From Pseudoscleropodium purum (taxonomy: Eukaryota > Streptophyta > Bryopsida > Hypnales > Brachytheciaceae), in NCBI GenBank assembly GCA_963969395.1, contig OZ017795.1, positions 13,702,001 to 13,766,000 on the forward strand: a stretch of DNA of 64,000 nucleotides, in the 5' to 3' direction. Shown here piece after piece: positions 1-10,445 of this stretch. Within the stretch, counting starts at the first letter, position 1. Each line of letters begins with the position of its first letter. The notes beneath the pieces were generated by a model. It was not told the DNA's origin, ran no database searches, and worked only from the letters and a program-made list of their open reading frames with translations. A program made the translations under genes and the position numbers.

Positions 1-702
1 GTGATGAAAACAAAAAGAAATTTGCATTTTTCTTGACTAGATTATAAGACTTTTGAGTCTTCTTTACTTCAATTTTTTTATTAAATTTTTTTGTTAAAGA
101 ATTGAGTTGACAAACTCAGAAAAAAATCAAAAAGGAAGACTTGATTTTCATTCTTTAAAAATTTATCAAGTAGAATTAGATTGGAGACTGAAGGGAAATC
201 TAAATTCAATTAATATTTCTAAGAAAGAATTGAAACATACTAAAAATAATTATTTTATTTTTTCAAGATATTCTATAATTGCCTGCAAAATAAGAAGCTC
301 CATGATGTTCACATCATGAATCCAATCAGGATGAGTCAAGTATAGCCTATGGAAATTATTTTTATTTCAATTTTTTGTGGTTTTAATTTATTGCCCAACA
401 AATTAAAAAAACACTTATTGTGGCATTATTTTTTTGTCCCCAATGCTCATTGAAATAGAAATTATATTCGTATAAAGCTAAAGTGTTTCTCTATCTTTAA
501 AAAAAATTCAAAATAATCTTGTCAAAAATTAGGGTTTCATAAGCCCATCCAAAATCCTGAGTGTTCGTCAAGGGGGCTTAGGACTTTAGAGGCTAAATAG
601 TCACAAAGACCCCTACCAATGAGATTTGGACTTTGTGGCCAACACCTTGCTACCACCATTCAATGGGCACTAGGCATATGTCCACTACCACTAAAAAATA
701 TA

Positions 703-865
703 CACTAGAAGGAAACTATGTTAGCTTCAACAAAAAATGTCATTTAGATTTTGTTAAAAACCTTGTTTTCAACACGTTCCAACACATTCCACGCATTTGA
801 AACAGGGTTTTCAACAAAATCTAGATGACATTTTTTGTTGAAGCCAATGTAGTTTTCTTCTAGTA
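703..865. mobile_element. CACTA-type MITE, family B (163 bp)
   Basis: The element begins CACTAGAAGGAAAC and ends in the inverted form TTTTCTTCTAGTa, where the last base has changed from g to a. Inner arms continue as an imperfect hairpin: 'cttcaacaaaaaatgtcat' on the left mirrors 'atgacattttttgttgaag' on the right. A direct 3-bp duplication ATA lies at 700-702 and 866-868. CACTA termini and a 3-bp target duplication are the marks of the CACTA (En/Spm) superfamily. At 163 bp it has no coding capacity, so it is non-autonomous. Related copies lie at 9664-9829 and 32485-32654. Confidence 0.8.
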
Positions 866-2037
866 ATAGATTGTAGTTTGTTGAAAGGTTTTCAAGTCAC
901 TTTAAATTATTCCATGATAATAAATTATGATAAAAGTTCTTTCGAAAATGTCCATTTTTAATTAAAGTGTCATTAAAACAAAAATCCAAAATAGTGGTGA
1001 AGCTTTGTGGCAATGAAAATTTTATTGAAATTGTTTATGAGAATGGAATTTTTTCATACTCTAGGTAGAACTTCATCTTATGTGCAAACACTGGGATTAT
1101 TATTTTTCCACTTTTCAATTACAATTAATTATATAGCCAATTTGCCAAGGTATACTTTCAACAACTTCAAGATTGGTGTTCAATAGGGATGATAGTAGAT
1201 CTATACTACTAAGAGAGGAATTTTTTGTTTTGCTCTATATGTGGTGGCATCTTGGATGTCAAACCAATTCAATGCAACTATTGAGCATTGTCAATTTCTA
1301 TTTATAAATGATTTTTTTTTGGCATAATAAAATATGATACTATGTAAACATGGTTAGTTTCAAATTGAAAAAAATCCACACTCAAGATAATATGATATTA
1401 AAGAATTGATGGTGTAATCTGAGGTTGTTAAGGATTCAATATTTGTCAGCAAATGCATTTGTTCATTTGTATTCAATTCAATATGTTTATTTTCCACATG
1501 AATAGGTGTTGTTATACATAAAGTATGTGCACTGGTAATCATCATTGTCTAAAATGTAACACCTACATTTTGGCTCAAAAAACAACACCAAGATATTGAT
1601 GGTCCATGATAAATACTACCAAAACATGAGAGCCTTGAATGGGCACCTGTCAATTTTGGTACACTTGCAAACACTAGTACTTAAAAATTTCATGATTTAT
1701 TCATATAATGTTAAAATAATGTATATTAAAGTGCATTGGAATCTTCATGTACTTGCCAATGAAATCCAAAATTAGTAACTTTTGTATTGTCATAGTAAGT
1801 ATGATGAGTTGCTATAATTGTATCAATTGTGGGTGCACTTACTTTGTGAGGATATCACAATGAAAGTGAATATTCTTGTATGGATGTACCAGGCCTTAGC
1901 TATGCATACACACCATTTGCCTCAATGCTATACATCCACCTTGAAATGCAAAGGCAAATTGTTTGTATAGTGGTCAGTAGTAAGTCTTTGTACTTCCTAT
2001 TATTTTGTGCAATTCAAAGAATTCTACATAATGAAGA

Positions 2038-2797
2038 ATATAATTTGTATTTTTTTTCATGTTTAACTATAATTATATTCTTACACAATCTCAATCAAAT
2101 ATACCAAATTTTTATTTCAAAAATCAAATTAAACTCCATTTTTGGTGAATTTTAAAAATTAATTTTTATAGTTTTACATGATTGACTGATTGAGAATTTA
2201 TTGAAAAAAATTATTGATGAATTATCAAAATTTGATAGCAATAATATGTAGGAAATATCTATATGCACATCTTTGTATCTCAACTTTTTTCAAAAAAGAT
2301 TAAAAGATTTACACTAAACACAATTCTAGGTTGGCATTTTACAAGCCCAAATTTTATAAAATAGATATCTATTTATTATAACTAAATTTTCTCTCATGAC
2401 TAATATCATTATGCTCCAAGGTACAAGAATAATTGTAGTATGAGGGTCAAGTAGGAAAATTTGGTTATAATATATAGATATCTATTTTACAAAATATGGG
2501 CATGCAACACCACAACCTAGAATTGTCTTTAGTATGAATCTTCAATCTTTTTTAAAAAAATAATCAAGAAAGAGAGATGTACAAATAAATATTTTTTACA
2601 TATTTCCACTATCAAATTTTGAAAATTTATTACCAATTGTTTTCAATAAATTCTCAATTGTGTAAAACCATGGAAGTTGACATTAAAAATTCACTAAAAA
2701 TGGAGTTTTGATTACTTTTAAAATTGAAATTTGATATACATGATTGAGATTGTGTAAGAATGTAATAATCATTAAGCATGAAAAAAATTATAATTAC
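2038..2797. repeat. Large imperfect inverted repeat (~350-bp arms)
   Basis: The left arm (about 2038-2392) and right arm (about 2453-2797) are reverse complements along most of their length. For example 'ttacacaatctcaatcaaat' on the left matches 'gattgagattgtgtaagaa' on the right, and 'atagatatctattta' near the inner end matches 'tagatatctatttta'. A loop of about 60 bp separates the arms. It could be a foldback or MITE-like transposon or an inverted duplication. I found no clear terminal motif or target duplication. A transcript would form a long hairpin. Confidence 0.75.
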
Positions 2798-3499
2798 ATT
2801 TTTCATCAGAGTTAATTGTAAAGTGGTACAAACCTTGTGTAGGATTCCAAGCTAAATTTAAGTTGTGGTCACCAACAACAAATGTATTGTGGTCTACCAT
2901 TTCGTCCTAAGTTAAGTCATCTAAATTCATAGTTCTCTTCTTAGGTTACAATCCTTACGGCCTCCTACCATGTAAGCAAGGCAAACAAAGTTGGCACTAG
3001 AAAACAAGAAAATCCTATGGATTGTCTTGCTAGCCTCGCTGAGTAGAAAAGGAGGATTTGAAGTTTCACAAATAATAGTAGATAGTTCCATTGATAGAGA
3101 TTAATAAATCATGAGAGAATCTAATACATGTATAATTTTAATCGTATCCTTCCCCGTCCACTGGGTCCATATGAAAGTACCTTAGCAATTTTCAACTATA
3201 GCATCTCATGTGAAATTTCCCCAGCAACTCATACGTGGCAAGAAGGCCTTAGTTCCACACATTACATGCTCTTGAGTTCTCGTTGGTGGAAGCAAAATGA
3301 GGGACAAAATATAAAAGAGCTTCGTTTTAGGACCCACTTTAGAAAAGGAAATTTGATATCAAGTTCTTCATTTTCTGCTACTCAGAAAGGGGAAGAAACC
3401 CCAACCTCTCACTTTACAATCAACTCTATTATTACAAAATTCTTTGAATTGCACAAATAGGGTAGTAGTACTGGCTACAAAGACTGATTTCTAGTTTTT

Positions 3500-3860
3500 T
3501 GTATTGCCGAATTGAGTATTTTTGATCCAGACTTTGATGAGTTGGCTCCCATCATAGGCGGAGTTACCTTACTACTTATATCCATCATGTACCTTGGTTG
3601 AAATTATTTTTGAAGCTGGGTATGTCAGGCAGCTTTCCACAGCTTACCATACACTCAATGGCGCAGTTGGGGATGATGGCAGCCTGATTGACAAACTGGC
3701 TTCCATCAGCTTTTTCATCTGTTGCACACGTGAAGGAAGTTGATTCACCACAGGACACTCGTGAATGTACGTACGCGAAGATTGAGCATTGCCTGCACCG
3801 CTCATAACTTAATACAAAACTGACCGTAAGGTACGCGTACGTCAATTCAAGTGATTGACA
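3500..3860 (-). other. GC-elevated island with a short unidentified minus-strand frame
   Basis: This stretch is clearly richer in G+C than its flanks and ends where the tandem array begins. A minus-strand open frame of 86 codons runs from 3845 to 3585. It is cysteine-containing and has the segment NQAAIIPNCAIECMVSCGK. I do not recognise it. It may be a relic exon or chance, and no splice-supported gene model can be built around it. Confidence 0.25.
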
Positions 3861-3884
3861 GACGGGTGTCCCTCACGGATTGAA

Positions 3885-4395
3885 CTCCAGCAAGAGTACC
3901 ATAACTTACACATTGTTTACCAACAAGGCAGGGGACCCTTTTGCATCTCTGAAAAAGGTAAGCCCTGCAAGAATACCATAACATTGTTTACCAATAAGGC
4001 AGGGGTCTCTTTTGCATCCTTGAAAAGATGGGGGACCCTTACAAGAGTACCAGGACATTGTTTACCAATAACACAGGTGTCTATTTTGCATCCTTGAAAA
4101 GACGGGGGACCCTTACAAGAGTACCAGGACATTGTTTACCAATAAGGAAGGTGTCCCTTTTGCATCCATGGAAAGGGGGAATCCCGCATGCAAGAGTACT
4201 ACTGAGTATAACATTGTTTACCAAAGAGGTAGGGGTCCTTTTGCATCCTTTGAGAAGGGGACTCTTACAAGAATACCATAACATTGTTTACTAATGAGGT
4301 AAGGGTCTTTTTTTAATCCTTGAAAGTGGAGATTCCTACAAGAAAAGTGTAATATTGTATAATTATTTATCAAGGCAAGGGGCCCTTAAAATAAA
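3885..4395. repeat. Tandem repeat, ~72-bp unit, about 7 copies
   Basis: The core 'attgtttacca' followed by 'aggcaggggtc', 'ttttgcatcc' and 'acaagagtacca' recurs with starts near 3912, 3983, 4057, 4131, 4213, 4283 and, degenerate, 4352. Spacings are 69-82 bp. The third and fourth units are nearly identical, the outer ones diverged, as expected for a minisatellite. Overlapping open frames across it on both strands are a by-product of the repetition. Confidence 0.9.
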
Positions 4396-4860
4396 GGATT
4401 CCAAAATTTATTTTAGAATAGGGAATCCATAATTGCCTGCAAACTAGAGCATCTCATAACTTTCAACTCATAAATCAAAATGGAATGATTCAAAGCTTTC
4501 CACGAGTGTATAAATCTAAAAAAACAATTTCAAATTTTGAGTTTTGAAAAAAGTGATTTTTTAAGAAATTTTTGGATTGCCTGCCAAGCATTGAAAATGA
4601 CATATCTTACAATAAATTTTTAATTGTGTAGTCAAAAGTTATGAAAATTGTTGGGCCTTAAAGCTACTCCTTGGGCACATCTTGTGTGAAAATTTCAAAG
4701 AAAAAAAATTAAAATTCCATTCATAGTGAGCTGCCCAAAATTTCTATGTTGCCATAGTTTAAGCATTTAGGAGCTAATGTGTTACAAGACATTGTAGGTG
4801 CATTCTAACGGAGATATTTGTAAGCTGAAATTTTCATCTAAGAGATTATAATTCAAAAAA
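4393..4860 (+). repeat. Dispersed ~1-kb repeat, partial copy I
   Basis: This matches the second half of the repeat seen at 7240-8480 and 13800-14795. Shared landmarks are 'tttattttagaata', 'aaaatggaatgattcaaag', 'gtagtcaaaagttatgaaa' and 'ttgcccaaaat'-type text. It directly follows the ~72-bp tandem array. There is no coding capacity and no terminal signature, so the class is unknown. Confidence 0.7.
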
Positions 4861-7240
4861 TAATTAGAAGCTAGAAAGAAATAGTGAGCTCCTTGAAGAG
4901 GGTCAATGGATTAATATTTTCCTTGATTGTCCCTTGAAGGTTAAATTTTTAACCTTTTGCATGAATTAAATTCTCAACCAAAGGGAGAATAATTAATTTC
5001 ACATGAAATGTATTTTAAATTTCTTGTAAATTTACAAGGTTCAAAGTTATTCCCCACCTTTTTATCATCCTTGGCGTGCATATATTCTTAGTGCCAAACT
5101 AAGTGTTCATTGTGTAGTGGCTAAATTGGATGCTTCGATAACTATTGAAGTTGAAATAAATTGTTCTCAAAGCTTCAATTAGGGTATCAAAACATGTCAT
5201 TGGAAAAAAAATCATGTCCCATTTCTTAGAACTATAAAGGGTGTTTGTATGAAACGTTAGTATGTATTTAATTGTGTCTGTCAAAGAGTGATAGAGCTTT
5301 CTTTTGTGATAACTTTTGAAATTGTCCAAAGCAAATACTGAAGAAATAACACTTTTACATCAACCTATGACATAATTTTTTTAATCAATGAAATTAGGAC
5401 TTCATTAGGTTGGTTAGTGGCCAAAATCAATTCCTCAAGTAATGGTGATGAAGTTATTAGTGATTGCTTTATTTTTTTTAAATTTAAAATAGTTTTATAT
5501 TTAAAAGTCAATTTTGCTAATTTGTCACACTTTGAGGTGTCACTTTTCGGGGGAATTCTAAGTAGTATTTAAAATTAATGATTTAGAGCAAAGTTTTTTG
5601 TGGTCTATTCCCACACTAGGCATGCATGTCCCTACCAAGGTGCATCTAAAATATATTAGTTCATGTACTCCACATTTGTACAAATAGGGCTCTTTTGTAC
5701 ACATACTTTTGAACATTGAAGATGGTTTGAAGCTCATTCTTTTGGAAAAATCTCTTCACTATGAAGTCTTCCCAAATGGTCAATTTTTAATTTCTTTGTA
5801 AATTATTTTCCTAATTTTTACAAATTAACACTAAAAGGGCCAATGCCATTTTTGTTGCATTCATCCAAGAAAACAAAAAGTACATTTTTTAAAGAATACA
5901 ACCATAGGATCTTAAATTTTATTGGCTTGAATTCATGTGGTAAAGATTTCATGAAGTTTGATTGTACAAATTGGAAGATTTTAGCATTTAAATTTGAAAA
6001 AAAGTTTTTTTGAATGTTATTCTACAATTTTAGATGACTTTGATAGCCATTTGTGGAAAAAAATTGCACAACAAACTTTGAGTTTGAATTTTTGGGTGTT
6101 GAAGAATTGAATTGAAGGTCTACGATTTTCTTAAACACACACTTAATTGTCATTCTTCAAAAAATTATTAAATAGAAGTAAGTTCAAGATTGAAAGAAAA
6201 ACAAAATCATTAATAGCTCAAGATGGGATTGAAATACACTCATTCCAATAGTGAGATTGTTTTAGCAAGCAAAGTTGACCTTGTCAAACAATTTTTTGAT
6301 AAATTGTACAAATTGCATTTAGAAATGAATCCTATAGGTTATTTTTTCAAGAGTATGCTTAGATTGCTCCCAAAATAAGATTGTTTATAACTTTTGCATC
6401 ACTAATCCAAATGGAGTGAATGAAAGTCTCACATGTAGACAAAAATAAGATCTTTAAAGAAATTTTTTATATTTTATTTCAAGTTTATATGGATTTATTT
6501 TTGCCTAAGTGATGTAAAAGTTATATTTAAGATGACATAACTTTTGCTCTTGGGCACCAATTGAAATAAAAATTATATTTCCATAAAGCTAATAAGTTTT
6601 TCTATTTAATGAAAAAAAATTTGCTAAAAATTGAGGTCATAGGAACCTATTCAAATTCCTAAGAAACCTCCAAAGAGATTCTTGGTCTTTTAGGGGTTAA
6701 AATGTCAAAGTGCTTATTTTCTTCAATATTTTTGGTGATAATTATGTTATTCTTAGTGTTATATTCATCATGTTTATTTATTTTATTTTTAAATATTTTT
6801 TTAAAAGGTCATAATATAGTAAGTACTAGCCTATATGGTACAAAATCAATAGGTCTTTCTTACAATCACCCAAAAAGACATTTGAGAGGTCTTTGTAATA
6901 GACTATACATTTTTATAGTTAAGTTTTTGGCTATTAACTTTTAAAAAAGGATTTCATATTTAGTTTAGATTTTCAAGAGTTAAAAACTAAGTAAAAAATT
7001 CTAATATTCCAAGTGAATCCAAATCAATAGACTATTGGTTTGGACCACTAAGTAGTCACATAGATACATGCAAGGTTCATGAATGAATTGCCATTGTGTA
7101 TCTACCAAGATGTTGCTAAAATAGTCAAAGGATGATATTTGCCTTTTTTTGTAGTAAAGTATATGGATCTACATTTGTCTAGATGAAATACTTTAGCTAT
7201 ATATTTAAGAATAGAGCAATGCCATTCACTAAAAGTTGAC
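4860..7240. other. AT-rich intergenic DNA
   Basis: No gene is recognisable. Low-complexity AT-rich sequence contains a diverged repeat segment at 6545-6705 that also occurs at about 430-600. Nothing else stands out. Confidence 0.6.
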
Positions 7241-8480
7241 TGTCCTTAATCCCAAAAGTTATTTAACTATTTTTTCATCCAAAATGCTCTAAAATTGTCA
7301 TTCCTAGTGCAAGTATCAAATTTTAGAAAAAAACAAACATTTTTGGACACATGTAAGTATAGGATCTAATATTATGGTGTTTTGAAAAGATGTGAAAAAA
7401 ATTCAAAAATTCATCCGTGTGAATTGCAAGATATTAATGTTTGAATTGACAAAAATCTTTTTAGAGGCCTTGCAAAAAATATAGCAATTGCACTTCATAA
7501 GGTCACATTTGTATAAAAAAAATGTCCATGTTGGTGGTGCTTCTTTAAATTCATTTTTCAAGGCAAGTTGGCTATAGTACATGCTTGAAAAATTTCAAAT
7601 CATTTGGAATTGTACAACATATAGGAAAATAATTGTACTAAGTATAAAGAAGTATAAAATGATTCAAAGTATAAAAATTGTTACGAATATATTTACGGAA
7701 TTGACAAATGCCAATACCAATAGTTGTAATGTTGTGGTAAACAATCTACATCCTATGATTTTTTTTTTAAAATATTGCAAATTGAGTTAAATAAAGGACT
7801 TCAAAGTTTATTTTAGAATAGAAACATTAGAAGATTTTTGGAGCCTCCGGATGCCTGCAAGTTATTATAACTTGCAAACGTAGGAAACAGGTTCGGCGTA
7901 GCGGTTTGACATGGCCCGGACCCTGCCACATCATTGACCAAAAAAAACAAACAGATTTGAATATTTTTTTTGCATTTAGAGAATATATATATATATATTT
8001 TTTTTTTTGAAATTTTTTTTTTGATAGTGGGTCGTTCCCCTTGCTGCAGGGAACAACTGCGTAAAAACAGACCCGAAACAGGCTTCTAGACCCCCGAAAA
8101 CTCTTCTAATGATTCATAACTATCCACAAACTAATACTCTAGATCTTCATAATTTTCATTTCATTAATCAAAATGGAATGATTCAAAGCATTCTATATAC
8201 ATATAAATTTAGAAAACCAATTTCAAATTTTTGTTTTTGGAAAAAGTAATTTTTTTTAATCTGCTTGGATTGCCTAGTCTAAAACAAACTACATATCACA
8301 CAATAACTTTTTAACCATGTAGTCAAAAGTTATGAAAAATTTTGAGCCTTAGAAAACCCTTGTCCACATCTTGTGTGAAAATTTCAAAGAAAAAAATGAA
8401 AAATTTCATTTGTAGTGAGTTGCCCAAAATCTCTATATTACTGAAAATGCAATTTGATCCTTTAGGGATTAAGGTTTGTA
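7240..8480 (+). repeat. Dispersed ~1-kb repeat, copy II, interrupted
   Basis: It is collinear with 13800-14795 and, in reverse orientation, with about 50370-51310. Landmarks in order are 'tttagaaaaaaac', 'acatgtaa', 'gatgtg', 'gaattgacaaa', 'caaggtcacatttgt', 'gaatgattcaaag' and 'gttgcccaaaat'. A 287-bp TIR element at 7825-8111 splits it at a point that is continuous in copy III. The copies are too diverged and too short for an autonomous element. Confidence 0.75.
7825..8111. mobile_element. TIR element (287 bp) inside dispersed repeat copy II
   Basis: The ends are inverted: CATTAGAAGATTTTTGG on the left and, read on the opposite strand, CATTAGAAGAGTTTTCGG on the right. The same position in copy III at about 14400-14440 is uninterrupted. 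The ends can be read as flanked by TA, which would fit Tc1/mariner; PIF/Harbinger is possible. A related internal segment with 'ggaacaac' and 'ggcttctagaccc'-like text occurs near 24046-24185, 28400-28495 and, reversed, 39350-39500. Confidence 0.6.
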
Positions 8481-8550
8481 CATTCAACCTATAAGTCGTA
8501 AAACAAAAATTTGGCAATGAATGTCTAAACCAAAACCCATTTCTACATAT

Positions 8551-8906
8551 AAAGGAACCAATCCATTTCTAACCACTTAAGCAATTACAAACATATGGAG
8601 TACAAATTTCATGAGTATAGAAATTTTTTATATATAGAAATAGAGTTTACAAGAATTATATAATTTTCCAAATTTTTTTAATTCAAAATATAATTATTAT
8701 GGATTTTTTAGCCAAATTGTACTATATGACCTATACTAATCATATAGCCTATTCTATTTCCAACCATAGGCTGGTTGCAAATCAACCAAGGGTTGGTTGC
8801 AATATTGAGAGCCTTGTAACCAATCATCATGAGCCACAACTTCACAAAAATGGAGCAGGCTATAGGTTGGAAATGGAGGGTGATCAAAAATGGATTGGCT
8901 CCTTTA
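8551..8906 (+). mobile_element. Dispersed TIR element, family C, copy 1 (356 bp)
   Basis: The terminal inverted repeats are AAAGGAACCAATCCATTTC at the left and, on the opposite strand, AAAGGAGCCAATCCATTT at the right. The interior has 'accataggctggttgcaa' and 'ttggttgcaatattgagagc'. Other copies lie at 35202-35585, at 52463-53157 (interrupted by a hAT-like element) and, reversed and truncated, at 55058-55264. There is no coding capacity. The superfamily is not assigned because no target duplication is clear. Near its right end this copy reads 'tggagggtgatc' without the insertion found in copy 3. Confidence 0.75.
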
Positions 8907-9230
8907 GTCTTGTTGTGTTGATCATTTTAGAAGATTTGTATTAGTGCCATATAGGTATCATATTTAGAAGATTAAATTATTTTTTATTCCTAACTTGCTT
9001 GTAGTATTGGGTGCACCTAAGATTTTAGAGGAATCTTATATAATTAGTGCTAACAAGGAATTAAGTAGTTTTTATTTCTAAATTTCTTACTCACATTTGA
9101 TATGTTTGAGGTGCTGGTACACTAGGTCAATAGTTGGCATGAAATGATTTGGGTTCAAGCTCAAAGTATTGAATTTCAATATTTTAATACAATGGGTGCT
9201 TGCCAAAAAAATTGCACTTTATCTTATCAT

Positions 9231-9331
9231 ATGTATGTTCATTGTGAATAGTTTTTATTGATAACTTTTGTGTATGTTTATATGTATGTTCATTGTGAAT
9301 AGTTTTTATTGATAACTTTTGTGTATGTTTT
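9231..9331. repeat. Perfect 51-bp direct duplication
   Basis: The unit beginning 'atgtatgttcattgtgaata' at 9231 is repeated without change at 9282. The identity suggests a recent event. Confidence 0.9.
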
Positions 9332-9663
9332 TGTATTGGTACAATACTTAACTCTTGAATGTCGAGGTGGACGTTTTGTGTCTAATGGATGACAAGGAAT
9401 TAAATTGTATAGGATAGAAATGCAACTATTCATCCTCAAAATTTGTTTTAGAAAGGGAAGATCTTCTACAGTAGTTTGACTTACAATGATTGCTTTTGCA
9501 ATTTTGGAGGCTAATGATTGACATGGTAATAGAAAAGGATGATTTCAAGGGTCCCTCCTTTGGTGTTTAAAAGTTAATCAAGGTAGATGTGACTAATTTA
9601 CACCTTTGATAACTTTTTGATTTTTTTTCAAAAAAAAGTCATAGTGTTGAAATAGCCCCAAGT

Positions 9664-9829
9664 CACTAGAAGGAAGCAGCATTTAATTGGATGTTCTTGC
9701 ATCTAAGTTGACGGATTTTTTTGTGCATCCAATGTAACATGAAAACATCAAGATGTTACATTGGATGCACAAAAAAATCTATCAACTTAGACGCAAAAAC
9801 ATCCAATTAAACACAGTTTCTTTCTAGTG
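9664..9829. mobile_element. CACTA-type MITE, family B (166 bp)
   Basis: It starts CACTAGAAGGAAGC and ends GTTTCTTTCTAGTG. The two arms of about 77 bp are almost perfect reverse complements around a loop of about 12 bp. The target duplication AGT is exact (9661-9663 and 9830-9832). CACTA termini plus a 3-bp duplication place it in the CACTA superfamily. The near-perfect hairpin makes it a plausible source of small RNA if transcribed. Confidence 0.85.
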
Positions 9830-10193
9830 AGTGGATGTCACTTGTGCCATTTGTGTTTTTTTTAAGTGCAATTATTAACCCAATAAATCTTTTTATAAGT
9901 CTTTCTTGCAATTACCCCAATATGAATATTGATCAATAAAATTTACATCCACAAATATAGAAGTCATTGGTGAAATAATTTAATCATTCAACTCTTGATA
10001 TGTTATCTAATTTTGGGAATCTTTTGTTAATATTTATTTATTTTCATATTTAGAAATCTAAATATATATAGCAAAATATTCTAATATTTTTCTTTCAAAA
10101 CCAAGATTTTCAAAAGATCTCCATGAATTGAATCCTTAATTTATCCCATGGACAATTTATTTACATGGATGAAAGCATGAAACACTTAATATA

Positions 10194-10445
10194 CTACCTC
10201 TATTCCAAAATGATTGTCCACTTTGAATGTTATGTTTTTTGGAGGTTGTTTTGAGTAGGTCATATAGAGACTTCCTTGTGGCTAATTTTATTTAGGTTGC
10301 AATGAACACTTGCAATGTTCTTCATTGATTCTAGTGATACAAAATTTAGAACCTTTCTTAATAATATTTTTCTCCATATGATCAATGAAATCGGCATAAG
10401 CAAATCTCAACAAAATAGTGGACGATCATTTTGGGATGGAGGGAT
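10194..10445. mobile_element. Stowaway-like MITE (252 bp)
   Basis: The left end CTACCTCTATTCCAAAATGA mirrors the right end, which on the opposite strand reads ATCCCTCCATCCCAAAATGA. Both match the Stowaway terminal pattern CTCCCTCYRTCCC. The dinucleotide TA flanks both sides (10192-10193 and 10446-10447), as expected for Tc1/mariner-derived elements. There is no coding capacity. Confidence 0.85.

Larger units (their letters stand above)
1..3500. other. AT-rich intergenic DNA
   Basis: No coding region is recognisable. The short open frames have no familiar motifs and low-complexity composition. The stretch contains a CACTA-type MITE at 703-865 and a large inverted repeat at 2038-2797. A segment at about 430-600 is similar in direct orientation to 6545-6705; both end in a run containing 'ttaggactttagagg' or 'cttggtcttttaggg' like text. 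Otherwise I see nothing. Confidence 0.7.

Noticed and set aside
3128..3460. 110-codon plus-strand frame
   Set aside because: It has no recognisable motif or splice structure and lies in repeat-bordered intergenic DNA.
3912..4352. CRISPR-like regular spacing of a short core
   Set aside because: The whole ~72-bp unit is repeated, not a short repeat with unique spacers, and the context is eukaryotic nuclear DNA.
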